From an uncultured Campylobacter sp. (GTDB taxonomy: Bacteria; Campylobacterota; Campylobacteria; Campylobacterales; Campylobacteraceae): 10,365 nt of DNA. Where the stretch lies: the NCBI RefSeq assembly GCF_937890585.1, contig NZ_CALACG010000090.1:1-10365 (forward strand), given 5' to 3'. Of the stretch, positions 1-7,559 are shown in pieces. Each line of letters starts with the position of its first letter. Within the stretch, counting starts at the first letter, position 1. Position numbers and translations under genes: made by a program. The notes below the pieces were generated by a model. That model was not told the origin of the DNA and did no database searches. It worked only from the letters and a program-made list of their open reading frames with translations.

Positions 1-35
1 TAAATTAAAAGTAGCCCAAAATTAAAGCTTGAATG

Positions 36-44
36 TGATATAAT
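36..44 (+). promoter_or_regulatory. Extended -10 promoter of the gatC-aroE operon
   Basis: TGATATAAT reads as an extended -10 element: TG, one base, then a perfect TATAAT at 39-44. The bases before it are A/T-rich with no clear -35 box, which is usual for the Campylobacter housekeeping sigma factor. Transcription would start near 51, about 25 bases before the gatC start at 76. The in-frame ATG at 43 lies inside the -10 box, so it cannot be the translation start of this transcript. Confidence 0.7.
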
Positions 45-75
45 GCCTCAAAATCAATTAAAAGGTTGCTTGATA

Positions 76-363
76 ATGCAAATAGACGACACTCTTTTAA
101 ATAAATTAGAAAAACTCTCTGCACTACAAATAAACGATGAAAAAAGAGATGAGATCAAGAAGCAATTAAGTGAAATCGTATCTTTTGTCGATGTTTTAAA
201 CGAGCTTGATCTAAGCAGCGATGAGGCCGTAGTTAGCTCTATAAAAGGTGGCACTCCACTAAGAGAAGATGAGCCACATTTAAGTGACGTTGTCGATGAA
301 ATTTTAAAGCACGCCCCTTCACGTGAAGGACACTTTTTTGCCGTGCCAAAGATCATAGAGTAA
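76..363 (+). CDS. gatC: Aspartyl/glutamyl-tRNA amidotransferase subunit C
   Basis: GatC is the small subunit of the cytoplasmic GatCAB complex, which converts misacylated Glu-tRNA(Gln) and Asp-tRNA(Asn) to the correct Gln and Asn forms. It clamps and stabilises the GatA-GatB pair. The protein has 95 residues, the usual family length. It shows an N-terminal helical region (LEKLSAL, then a charged helix to about residue 45), PLREDEP near 61-67 and the typical tail APSREGHFFAVPKIIE at 80-95. The ATG at 76 is chosen over the in-frame ATG at 43 because 43 overlaps the promoter -10 box, and because AAAGG at 61-65 is a ribosome site 10 bases before 76. pilT follows after 3 bases. gatA and gatB are not in the window, so the complex is encoded at scattered loci. 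Confidence 0.93.
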   Translation: MQIDDTLLNKLEKLSALQINDEKRDEIKKQLSEIVSFVDVLNELDLSSDEAVVSSIKGGTPLREDEPHLSDVVDEILKHAPSREGHFFAVPKIIE

Positions 364-366
364 AAT

Positions 367-1500
367 ATGGATCTAATCGAACAACTAAGAGCGCAAAGCT
401 CGGACGCTCAAGCCAAAGCATCAGAGAGCAACCTCTCTGGTGACATCCAAACGCTTCTAAAAACCGTTGTTTTCAATAAAGCTAGTGACCTCCACCTAGT
501 CTCAAGGTCTGAGCCTCAAATAAGGATAGATGGTACTTTAAGGCCACTTGAATTTGGCGTGCTAAGCGGCAAAGATATAGAAAATTTATGCTACGCACTT
601 ATCACAGACGCCCAAAAAAGCGAGCTTGAGAACAATAAAGAGCTAGACTTTGCCATAGAGCTTCCAAATATCGGCCGCTTTCGTGGCAACTACTACTACA
701 CTATGAATGGCGATCTAGCCGCGGCTTTTCGTATCATACCTATCGATATACCTTCGCTTGATGAGCTAAATGCACCACAAATTTTTAAATATATCATCAA
801 ACGCGAAAAGGGCCTTATCCTAGTTACTGGACCAACGGGCAGCGGTAAATCAACTACGCTTGCAGCGATGCTTAATGAGATAAATTTAAACTATAGAAAA
901 CACATCATCACCGTTGAGGACCCAGTTGAGTTTGTGCATAACAACAAAAAAGCGCTATTTTCACATAGAAACATAGGCACTGACACACACTCTTACTCAA
1001 AAGCGCTAAAATTTGCACTTCGTGAAGACCCAGATATCATACTTGTGGGCGAGATGAGGGATAGAGAGACGATCTCTACGGCTATTACAGCGGCTGAGAC
1101 CGGACACCTAGTCTTTGGCACGCTTCACACAAACTCAGCCATACAAACTATAAATAGGATCGTTGATAGCTTCGATGGAAGTGAGCAGCTTCAAGTAAGA
1201 AATATGCTTAGCGTTTCGCTAACTGCCGTCATCTCACAAAGTCTGATCCCAAAAATAGGCGGTGGAAGATGCGCTGTACATGAAATTTTGATAAATAACA
1301 TGGCGATATCAAACTTGATACGCGAAAACAAAGTGCATCAAATTTACTCTCAAATGCAGCTAAATCAGCAACAAACTGGCATGAGCACGCAGACTCAAGC
1401 CCTGATGAAAGCGCTAAAAGAGGGCATGATTACAAAAGAAAACGCGCTAGCATACTCAACTAGCCAGCAAGAACTTCAAAATTTAATAGGAACTGTATGA
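367..1500 (+). CDS. pilT: PilT-type type IV pilus retraction ATPase
   Basis: This is a hexameric cytoplasmic secretion ATPase (377 aa) of the kind that powers pilus retraction. An N-terminal PAS-like part carries ASDLHL at 39-44. It is followed by Walker A GPTGSGKST (155-163), the Asp box ITVEDPVEFVH (181-191), Walker B around ILVGEMRD (225-232, catalytic Glu229) and the His box GHLVFGTLH (246-254). AISNLIRE at 313-320 matches the AIRNLIRE signature of retraction ATPases. The four-cysteine zinc motif of PilB/GspE extension ATPases is absent, so PilT is preferred. The start is 3 bases after gatC with only a weak ribosome site, suggesting translational coupling. No other pilus gene is in the window, so the pilus or pseudopilus it serves is unknown. 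As I remember C. jejuni, cvpA follows gatC directly there and this gene is missing. Confidence 0.88.
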   Translation: MDLIEQLRAQSSDAQAKASESNLSGDIQTLLKTVVFNKASDLHLVSRSEPQIRIDGTLRPLEFGVLSGKDIENLCYALITDAQKSELENNKELDFAIELPNIGRFRGNYYYTMNGDLAAAFRIIPIDIPSLDELNAPQIFKYIIKREKGLILVTGPTGSGKSTTLAAMLNEINLNYRKHIITVEDPVEFVHNNKKALFSHRNIGTDTHSYSKALKFALREDPDIILVGEMRDRETISTAITAAETGHLVFGTLHTNSAIQTINRIVDSFDGSEQLQVRNMLSVSLTAVISQSLIPKIGGGRCAVHEILINNMAISNLIRENKVHQIYSQMQLNQQQTGMSTQTQALMKALKEGMITKENALAYSTSQQELQNLIGTV

Positions 1501-2111
1501 TGGATTTAGTAACTTGGTTTGACATTATCATTATCGTCCTTGTCCTGATGCTGGGCGTAAAGGGCATAATAAATGGCCTCATAAAAGAGACTTTTGGGCT
1601 CATCGGACTTATCGGCGGTTTAGTTGTTGCTAGCAGGTTTTCAGATGTGGCTGAGGGTTTTATAAGTAAAAATATATATAAATTTGAAAATGCTTCGTTG
1701 CTACAATTTGTCGCATTTATCGGACTTTGGCTAGTTTTTTGGCTGGTTTGTCTGCTGGTTGGTAAATTTTTATCAAAGATAGTTTCAGTAAGCGGGCTTG
1801 GCTTTTTAGATAGGCTTGGTGGATTTGTCATGGGAAGTGGCAAAATTTTCCTCACATTTTCAGCAGTCGTTGCCGTGATGTCAGGCACTTCGCTAAACAA
1901 AATGATCGAGCCATATTTCACAAACAGCAAAGTCTATCCGCTTTTACTTGAGACTGGCAGATGGATAACAAACGTCGATATGAAAAATATCAAAAACGAA
2001 ATAGACGAAATGGTAGCAAGACCAAAGGATACAAACAAAACTGACGCGTTTATATCAATGGATGCAAATGCGAGTACAAACACCGACACAAACGTCACCA
2101 AAGGGGAGTGA
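1497..2111 (+). CDS. cvpA: CvpA-family inner-membrane protein
   Basis: The protein (204 aa) has about four hydrophobic segments, near residues 8-27, 33-46, 68-90 and 108-129. WFDIIIIV, GxxxGxxxE-like packing (GIINGLIKE, 23-31) and [12 protein letters not shown] (102-113) are typical of CvpA. The family was named for colicin V production in E. coli and has been linked to envelope stress tolerance; the molecular activity is not settled. After residue 165 comes a hydrophilic tail rich in Asn, Thr and Asp that looks disordered. The start is either ATG 1497 (overlapping the pilT stop as ATGA) or the next codon, ATG 1500. AGGA at 1488-1491 fits either. The stop is 1 base before fur, so expression is probably coupled to that regulator. 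Confidence 0.82.
   Translation: MMDLVTWFDIIIIVLVLMLGVKGIINGLIKETFGLIGLIGGLVVASRFSDVAEGFISKNIYKFENASLLQFVAFIGLWLVFWLVCLLVGKFLSKIVSVSGLGFLDRLGGFVMGSGKIFLTFSAVVAVMSGTSLNKMIEPYFTNSKVYPLLLETGRWITNVDMKNIKNEIDEMVARPKDTNKTDAFISMDANASTNTDTNVTKGE
2101..2108 (+). promoter_or_regulatory. Ribosome binding site that fixes the fur start
   Basis: AAGGGGAG lies 4 bases before ATG 2113, inside the last codons of cvpA. The fur frame stays open upstream to an ATG at 2062, but that would add 17 residues of cvpA overlap (rich in Gln, Thr and Pro) unlike any Fur N-terminus. This site supports 2113. Confidence 0.7.
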
Positions 2112-2112
2112 G

Positions 2113-2580
2113 ATGATAGAAAATTTAGAATACGATGCGTTACTTGAGAAATTTAAAAGAGTTCTTCGCGACAATGGTTTAAAATATACAAAACAGCGTG
2201 AAATTTTGCTAAAAACGCTTTATAACAACGACGAGCACTTTACGCCAGAGCGACTATATCTTTTTATAAAAGAGACCTATCCTGAGCTAAATATCGGCAT
2301 CGCAACTGTTTATAGAACGCTAAATTTACTTGAAGAATCAGAGATGGTAACATCTATCAGCTTTGGTTCGCAAGGCAAGAAATTTGAGCTTGCCACAAAG
2401 CCACACCATGACCACATGATATGCAGAAAGTGCGGTCTTATCATAGAATTTGAAGATCCTATGATAGAAAAAAGGCAAATAAGCATTGCAAAAGAGCATG
2501 GCTTTAAACTAACTGGTCACATGATGCAGCTTTATGGAATTTGCGAAAAATGTTCAAAAAATAATATAAAGGGAAAGTAA
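2113..2580 (+). CDS. fur: Ferric uptake regulator Fur
   Basis: Fur is a cytoplasmic dimeric metal-responsive repressor that controls iron uptake and storage genes. In Campylobacter it can also act without bound iron. The product is 155 aa, a normal length. The winged-helix domain covers roughly residues 1-90, with GLKYTKQRE at 22-30 and recognition helix [15 protein letters not shown] at 61-75. The dimerisation and metal part starts at [11 protein letters not shown] (98-108) and ends with [13 protein letters not shown] (135-147). Two CxxC pairs, C104/C107 and C144/C147, form the expected structural zinc site; H98, H99, D100, H101 and H136 are candidate regulatory metal ligands. It closely resembles C. 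jejuni Fur as I remember it, so PerR or Zur is unlikely. It lies 1 base after cvpA and 1 base before lysS, so its level should follow the operon promoter unless an internal promoter exists. Confidence 0.95.
   Translation: MIENLEYDALLEKFKRVLRDNGLKYTKQREILLKTLYNNDEHFTPERLYLFIKETYPELNIGIATVYRTLNLLEESEMVTSISFGSQGKKFELATKPHHDHMICRKCGLIIEFEDPMIEKRQISIAKEHGFKLTGHMMQLYGICEKCSKNNIKGK
2568..2577 (+). promoter_or_regulatory. Ribosome binding site for the GTG start of lysS
   Basis: AAAGGGAAAG within the last codons of fur places its AGGGA core 7 bases before the GTG at 2582. No ATG lies nearby in this frame, and the residues right after this GTG (MIFDN) match the normal LysS N-terminus. The GTG start is therefore well supported. 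Confidence 0.6.
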
Positions 2581-2581
2581 G

Positions 2582-4093
2582 GTGATATTTGACAATCAAC
2601 ATGAAATTCAAAGATTAGAAAGCATAGATGAGCTTAGAAATTTAGGCATAAATCCATATCCACATTTTCTTAGAAGAGATATGAATATCTCTAAATTTAG
2701 ACTTAAATTTAACTATATAAAAGATACAGAAGAGAAAAAAGCAGAGGGGCAGCTAGTAGGCCTTGCTGGAAGGATAAAGCTGATCCGTGACGCTGGTAAA
2801 GCGGTCTTTGCAAACATCGAAGACGAAAATGGAAATTTACAAATTTACTTTAGCAACAAGACGCTTGATCCAGAGTGGTTTAAAATCGTTAAGAAATATG
2901 TAGAAATAGGCGATATCGTCTATGTTAGAGGCTACGCTTTTATAACAAAAACTGGCGAATTTTCAATGCATGTAAATGAGCTTAGCTTAGCTACAAAATC
3001 AATAAGTCCGCTTCCAGAGAAGTACCACGGGCTAGTTGATGTTGAGACAAGATACCGCCAAAGATACCTTGATATGATAATGAACCCTGAAGTTAGGGCT
3101 GATTTTAAAAAGCGCTCAGTTATCATTAGCACGATTAGAAGATTTTTTGAAGAAAAGGGCTTTTTAGAGGTCGAAACTCCGATGCTTCACCCAATAGCTG
3201 GCGGTGCAAATGCAAAGCCATTTGTGACATTTCACAACGCCCTTGGAGTTGAGAGATACCTAAGGATCGCTCCCGAGCTATATCTAAAACGCCTTGTAGT
3301 TGGCGGTTTTGAAGCTGTTTATGAGATGAATAGAAACTTTAGAAACGAGGGTATGGATCTAACTCACAACCCTGAATTTACAAGTATTGAGTTTTACTGG
3401 GCATACCATAACTACCACGATCTAATGGGCATCACAGAGGATCTATTTAATGTCATTTTAGAAAAACTTGGCATGGAGAAAGTGATAAATTTTGATGGTA
3501 TGGAGATTGATTTTAGCAAGCCATTTAAACGCATAAGCTATAAAAAAGCCTTAGTTGAGATAGGCGGACTTGCTGAAGATATCGTAAGCGATAAGGCTAA
3601 AATTTTAGCAAAACTAAAAGCTGATGGCTTTGAAGCAAACGAAAAGCTTGACCTTGGCCACTTGCAGGCTGAACTCTTTGATAACTACGTGGAGAGCAAG
3701 CTAATACACCCAACTTTTGTCATCGACTATCCGATCTCTATAAGCCCACTTTCAAGAAGAAGCGACACAAATCCTGATGTGGCAGAGAGATTTGAGCTAT
3801 TTATCGCTGGTCGTGAGCTAGCAAATGGCTTTAACGAGCTAAATGATCCAATAGATCAATACAACCGCTTTAAAGCGCAAATCGATGCTAAAAACGCAGG
3901 CGATGACGAGGCTCACGAGATGGATGAAGACTATGTAAAAGCCCTAGGATACGGCATGCCACCAGTTGCAGGAGAAGGCATAGGCATAGATAGACTTGTG
4001 ATGCTTCTAACAGATAAAAAATCAATCCGCGACGTTGTCCTCTTCCCAGCGATGAGGCCACTAAAAACTGAGACAAAGGAGAATGAAAAATGA
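2582..4093 (+). CDS. lysS: Lysyl-tRNA synthetase, class II
   Basis: LysS attaches lysine to tRNA(Lys) in the cytoplasm in an ATP-dependent reaction. The product is 503 aa, the usual length. An N-terminal OB-fold anticodon-binding domain spans about 58-140 ([15 protein letters not shown], then [15 protein letters not shown]). The class II catalytic domain follows. Motif 1 is around [17 protein letters not shown] (188-204), motif 2 begins [14 protein letters not shown] (253-266) with its ATP-binding arginine at 254, and motif 3 is [13 protein letters not shown] (464-476). The start codon is GTG. The gene begins 1 base after fur, and its TGA overlaps the glyA start by 4 bases. Conservation is even along its length and nothing suggests truncation or transfer. 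Confidence 0.97.
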   Translation: MIFDNQHEIQRLESIDELRNLGINPYPHFLRRDMNISKFRLKFNYIKDTEEKKAEGQLVGLAGRIKLIRDAGKAVFANIEDENGNLQIYFSNKTLDPEWFKIVKKYVEIGDIVYVRGYAFITKTGEFSMHVNELSLATKSISPLPEKYHGLVDVETRYRQRYLDMIMNPEVRADFKKRSVIISTIRRFFEEKGFLEVETPMLHPIAGGANAKPFVTFHNALGVERYLRIAPELYLKRLVVGGFEAVYEMNRNFRNEGMDLTHNPEFTSIEFYWAYHNYHDLMGITEDLFNVILEKLGMEKVINFDGMEIDFSKPFKRISYKKALVEIGGLAEDIVSDKAKILAKLKADGFEANEKLDLGHLQAELFDNYVESKLIHPTFVIDYPISISPLSRRSDTNPDVAERFELFIAGRELANGFNELNDPIDQYNRFKAQIDAKNAGDDEAHEMDEDYVKALGYGMPPVAGEGIGIDRLVMLLTDKKSIRDVVLFPAMRPLKTETKENEK

Positions 4094-5334
4094 GTTTGCA
4101 AAGCTACGATAAAGATATTTACGACCTAGTAAATTTAGAGTTAAAACGCCAGTGTGATCACCTTGAGATGATCGCTAGCGAAAACTTCACATATCCAGAA
4201 GTCATGGAAGTGATGGGCTCAATCCTAACAAACAAATACGCTGAGGGCTACCCTGGTAAGAGGTATTATGGTGGCTGTGAATTTGTCGATGAGATCGAGC
4301 AAATCGCGATCGATAGATGCAAAGAGCTTTTTGGATGCGAATTTGCAAACGTTCAACCAAACTCAGGCTCTCAGGCAAACCAAGGCGTTTATGGTGCTTT
4401 GCTTAATCCAGGCGATAAAATTTTAGGCATGGATCTAAGTCACGGCGGACACCTAACTCACGGCGCAAAGGTAAGCAGCTCTGGCAAGATGTATGAGAGC
4501 TTTTTTTATGGCGTCGAACTTGATGGTCGCATAAACTACGATAGAGTTATGGATATCGCAAAGATAGTAAAACCAAAAATGATCGTTTGTGGCGCAAGCG
4601 CATACACAAGAGAGATTGAATTTAAGAAATTTAGAGAGATAGCTGACGCTGTTGGCGCGATACTCTTTGCAGACGTTGCTCACATTGCTGGCCTAGTCGT
4701 AGCTGGCGAGCATCAAAATCCTTTCCCGCACTGCGACGTCGTAAGCTCAACTACGCATAAAACTCTGAGAGGCCCAAGAGGCGGTATCATCATGACAAAC
4801 AACGAGGAGTACGCTAAAAAGATAAACTCTTCTATCTTCCCAGGTATCCAGGGCGGCCCACTAGTTCATGTCATCGCTGCAAAGGCAGTTGGCTTTAAGC
4901 ACAACCTTAGCCCTGAGTGGAAAATTTACGCCAAACAAGTAAAAGCAAACGCTAAAAAGCTTGGCGAAGTGCTAATAAGCCGAGGCTTTGATCTAGTAAG
5001 TGGCGGTACTGATAACCACCTAATCCTAATGAGCTTTTTAAACCGTGAATTTAGCGGAAAAGACGCAGATATCGCACTTGGCAACGCTGGCATAACAGTA
5101 AATAAAAACACAGTTCCAGGAGAGACAAGAAGTCCGTTTATCACAAGCGGTATACGTGTAGGTAGCCCGGCTCTTACAGCGCGCGGCATGAAAGAGGCTG
5201 AATTTGAGCTAATAGCAAACAAGATAGCCGACGTGCTAAGCGATATCAACAACACATCTTTACAAGAGAAGATCAAGGGCGAGCTAAAAGAGTTAGCTCA
5301 TAAATTTATAATCTACGATAAAGCGACATTTTAA
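4090..5334 (+). CDS. glyA: Serine hydroxymethyltransferase
   Basis: GlyA is a PLP enzyme that interconverts serine plus tetrahydrofolate with glycine plus 5,10-methylene-tetrahydrofolate, supplying one-carbon units. The 414-aa product is full length. Visible landmarks are EMIASENF (26-33), [13 protein letters not shown] (50-62), [10 protein letters not shown] (193-202; Asp195 contacts the PLP ring nitrogen and His198 is nearby) and [13 protein letters not shown] (220-232), where Lys224 is the Schiff-base lysine. These sit five positions before the E. coli equivalents. AAAGGAG at 4075-4081 gives a strong ribosome site 8 bases before ATG 4090. The start overlaps the lysS stop (ATGA) and the stop overlaps the next start (TAATG), so both junctions are translationally coupled. 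Confidence 0.97.
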   Translation: MSLQSYDKDIYDLVNLELKRQCDHLEMIASENFTYPEVMEVMGSILTNKYAEGYPGKRYYGGCEFVDEIEQIAIDRCKELFGCEFANVQPNSGSQANQGVYGALLNPGDKILGMDLSHGGHLTHGAKVSSSGKMYESFFYGVELDGRINYDRVMDIAKIVKPKMIVCGASAYTREIEFKKFREIADAVGAILFADVAHIAGLVVAGEHQNPFPHCDVVSSTTHKTLRGPRGGIIMTNNEEYAKKINSSIFPGIQGGPLVHVIAAKAVGFKHNLSPEWKIYAKQVKANAKKLGEVLISRGFDLVSGGTDNHLILMSFLNREFSGKDADIALGNAGITVNKNTVPGETRSPFITSGIRVGSPALTARGMKEAEFELIANKIADVLSDINNTSLQEKIKGELKELAHKFIIYDKATF

Positions 5335-5876
5335 TGCAAAGTATCGACACGTCTCTTATAAAAATTATCACGACACACTACTACATCAAGCGTGATACGA
5401 TAGTAAATAAGATAGAGTATAAGGGCAAAATGTTCTTTGATAAATTTGAAAAGATCAACGAACCACTAACTTATAGCGTTATGAAAGAGCATGAAGAGGG
5501 CAAAGCTATAATCGCCCACTCGCTAATCAATACAAGTGACAAGGTCGAAAACATAGTCTTTGACTACAACGGCAGAACTCCAGATAGGTTTTGGCATAGA
5601 GCGCAGCTTCTTTTAAGAGAAGAAGGCTTTATAAATTTCACAGCCTACGAGACCAAGACACCAGGTCACTTGCACCTTTACGTGCACAAAGGCCACACTA
5701 CGCTAAATGAAGCTTGCACGCTTGCAAATATGCTTAGCACAAAGCTCTCGCAAAAGCTAGCAAAAGAGTGGAGAATGTTCCCAAATATCGACATGCCAAA
5801 AGAATTTAACATCCTGACGCTGCCTTATAAGCTCTACCAAAAAGAGCGCGGGGCTAGCTGGTCAAAACATATGTAA
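5334..5876 (+). CDS. DUF1882-family protein, function unknown
   Basis: This is a soluble 180-aa protein with no signal peptide or membrane segment. I recognise it as the conserved epsilonproteobacterial protein that follows glyA in C. jejuni (Cj0403) and, as I recall, in H. pylori (HP0184), where it is annotated DUF1882. No established function is known to me. Its core shows IVFDYNG (74-80), TPGHLHLYVH (109-118), FPNIDMP (149-155) and LTLPYKLYQKE (161-171). This spacing resembles the three catalytic motifs of archaeo-eukaryotic primases (hhDhD/E, then sxH, then hD), with Asn79 in place of the second acidic residue. That similarity is my inference and would point to a degenerate, probably non-catalytic nucleotide or nucleic-acid binding fold. 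Translation is coupled to glyA by a TAATG overlap. Confidence 0.85.
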   Translation: MQSIDTSLIKIITTHYYIKRDTIVNKIEYKGKMFFDKFEKINEPLTYSVMKEHEEGKAIIAHSLINTSDKVENIVFDYNGRTPDRFWHRAQLLLREEGFINFTAYETKTPGHLHLYVHKGHTTLNEACTLANMLSTKLSQKLAKEWRMFPNIDMPKEFNILTLPYKLYQKERGASWSKHM

Positions 5877-5885
5877 GGAGAAATA

Positions 5886-6734
5886 ATGGAAAATGAAGAG
5901 CTAAAGGATATACTTTTAGAAAAAGATGACGACTCAAAGGGTATAAGATTAAAAAAACTTTTAATGTTTATTGCGGCATTAGTTGTACTTTTTATAGTCA
6001 TCATCGTAGCGATGAAACTTATAAACTCAAGCGATCCTACACAAGCTCAAAATGAAGCTGACTCAAGGCTAGTCTTGCCTCCAGTACCAGCAGAGCAGCC
6101 AGTGGAAAAGCCAGCGATGGATGCAAATTCTGATATCAAAAAGGGCGACACACAGCTTTTCGAGCAAGTACCTATCGTGCCTGAAAGCAAGCAGCAAGAT
6201 GATTTTGAAGATATGATCAAAAAGCTAAAAGATAAAGAAGGTGCAAAATCAGCTCCTAAAACTGAAGAGCCAAAAGAGGTAGTAAAAGCTGTCGAGCATC
6301 CAGCTGAAACACCTAAAAAAGCTGAAACAAAAGTAGAAGCTCCAGCTAAAAAAGCTGAAACAAAAAGCGAAGCTAAAGCAGAGAAAAAAACTGAAGCAAA
6401 ACCAGCCAAAACTGAGGCAAAAGCCGAGAAGAAAGCTGAAACTAAAGCTGAGAAAAAACCTGAAACTAAGGTAGAAAAAAAAGTTGAAGCTCCAGCAAAA
6501 GCCGAGAGTGTCGCAAAAGGCTCTTATGTACAGGTATTTGCAACTAGCAAATTTAACCCAAATGCCGACTATATGAAAAAAATAGTAGCCAAAGGATATA
6601 GCTATAAGACTATAAAAGCTGGCGAGCTAACTAAAATTTTAGTTGGTCCATTTGATGAAAAAGGGCTACAAAAAGCTGTAAATGACATAAGAAAAGATGT
6701 CAATAAAGATGCTTTTGTCTTTAGAGCAAAATGA
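5886..6734 (+). CDS. Membrane-anchored SPOR-domain protein
   Basis: This 282-aa bitopic protein has a short charged cytoplasmic N-terminus (1-24), one hydrophobic helix at about 25-45 (LLMFIAALVVLFIVIIVAM) and a long periplasmic linker. The linker is rich in Lys, Ala, Glu, Pro and Thr (about 126-210). A C-terminal SPOR domain follows at about 212-282, starting at GSYVQVFAT and with LVGPF at 252-256. SPOR domains bind glycan strands lacking stem peptides at division septa, so a septal role like FtsN or DamX is a fair inference; the exact counterpart is uncertain. AAGGAG at 5875-5880 lies 5 bases before the ATG. It starts 9 bases after the DUF1882 stop, the largest gap in the operon, and its stop overlaps aroE as ATGA. 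C. jejuni has a SPOR protein at the same place (Cj0404, from memory). Confidence 0.85.
   Translation: MENEELKDILLEKDDDSKGIRLKKLLMFIAALVVLFIVIIVAMKLINSSDPTQAQNEADSRLVLPPVPAEQPVEKPAMDANSDIKKGDTQLFEQVPIVPESKQQDDFEDMIKKLKDKEGAKSAPKTEEPKEVVKAVEHPAETPKKAETKVEAPAKKAETKSEAKAEKKTEAKPAKTEAKAEKKAETKAEKKPETKVEKKVEAPAKAESVAKGSYVQVFATSKFNPNADYMKKIVAKGYSYKTIKAGELTKILVGPFDEKGLQKAVNDIRKDVNKDAFVFRAK
6303..6509 (+). repeat. Imperfect Lys/Ala/Glu-rich coding repeats in the SPOR protein linker
   Basis: Short imperfect units coding for KAETK, EAKAEKK and KVEAPAK recur here. At DNA level TAAAAAAGCTGAAACAAAA occurs at 6314-6332 and again at 6347-6365, exactly 33 bases (11 codons) apart. GTAGAAGCTCCAGC at 6333-6346 recurs with one mismatch at 6483-6496. 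These in-frame direct repeats could expand or contract by multiples of three, changing the length of the periplasmic linker without breaking the reading frame. Confidence 0.7.
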
Positions 6735-7519
6735 AAACCTTCGCAGTTTTTGGAGATCCGATAGCTCACTCGGTATCTCCAAGACTACACAACAAAGCCA
6801 TTGCCGATCTAGCTCTTGATGCCCTATATACTAGGGTTTTGTTAAAAGATGGCAATGAGCTAATCAATAAATTTAGATCCCTAAAACTAAACGGCGCAAA
6901 TGTCACACTCCCGCATAAAGAATTTGCTCTAAATTTAGCCGATGACGCCTCAGAAGCAGCACGTAAAATAGGCTCTGCAAACACTTTGGTGCTAAAAAAT
7001 GAGAAAATTTATGCCTACAATACTGACGCACCTGGTTTTTTAAAAGCGATATCAAATTTCAAAGAGGCAAAAAGCGCCATCATCCTTGGAGCTGGAGGCA
7101 CGGCAAACGCCCTAGCCTACGCACTTAGATCGCAAAACATAGATGTTTGCATACTAAATAGAAGCAAGGCAAGACTTGATAAATTTAAAGATCAATACGA
7201 GTGCTTTAGCTGGGATGACTATAAAGAACACAAATTTGATCTAGTGGTAAATTCGACCTCAGCAGGGCTAAAAGATGATCTTTTGCCAGCACCAAAAGAG
7301 ATTTTAGATGGCATTTTAAAAAGCGCTAAATTTGCATTTGATGTTATTTACGGCAAGCAAACGCTATTTTTAAAAGAGGCTAAAAACCAAAATTTAGCAT
7401 GCAAAGACGGAGCTGATATGCTCTTGTATCAAGCGGTTTTAGCGTTAAATTTATTTTATAATGGCAGCCTTGATGAGAAAAAGATAGAAATTTCTATGCG
7501 AGAGGCTTTGAGTTTATAA
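6731..7519 (+). CDS. aroE: Shikimate dehydrogenase (NADP+)
   Basis: AroE reduces 3-dehydroshikimate to shikimate with NADPH in the pathway to chorismate. The 262-aa product has normal length. The substrate domain has FGDPIAHSVSPRLHN (7-21) with shikimate-binding Ser14 and Ser16, NVTLPHKE (57-64) with catalytic Lys63, and NTDAPGF (97-103) with catalytic Asp99. The nucleotide domain has the glycine-rich loop GAGGTA (120-125) and NRSKAR (143-148), the usual NADP-type pattern. YQA near 233-235 closes the substrate site. Its ATG overlaps the SPOR gene stop (ATGA); no good ribosome site is visible, so coupling is likely. It is the last intact gene of the operon, and I see no convincing plus-strand terminator after it. 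Confidence 0.95.
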   Translation: MKTFAVFGDPIAHSVSPRLHNKAIADLALDALYTRVLLKDGNELINKFRSLKLNGANVTLPHKEFALNLADDASEAARKIGSANTLVLKNEKIYAYNTDAPGFLKAISNFKEAKSAIILGAGGTANALAYALRSQNIDVCILNRSKARLDKFKDQYECFSWDDYKEHKFDLVVNSTSAGLKDDLLPAPKEILDGILKSAKFAFDVIYGKQTLFLKEAKNQNLACKDGADMLLYQAVLALNLFYNGSLDEKKIEISMREALSL

Positions 7520-7559
7520 GGCTTGCAAGACCAGATCGTTCATTGCGTAAAAACTCTAA

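Noticed and set aside
43..75. Longer gatC starting at ATG 43
   Set aside because: This ATG overlaps the TATAAT box, and the extra residues do not fit GatC. ATG 76 has a ribosome site and gives the normal 95 aa.
2062..2112. Longer fur starting at ATG 2062
   Set aside because: The extension lies inside cvpA and does not resemble a Fur N-terminus; AAGGGGAG directly precedes ATG 2113.
6047..6409. A minus-strand 120-codon open frame rich in Ala, Phe, Ser and Val that looks like a membrane protein
   Set aside because: It is the antisense shadow of the Lys/Glu/Ala-rich linker of the SPOR gene. Reverse-complemented GAA/AAA/GCT codons give Phe/Ser/Leu-type residues. It has no own ribosome site or homology I recognise.
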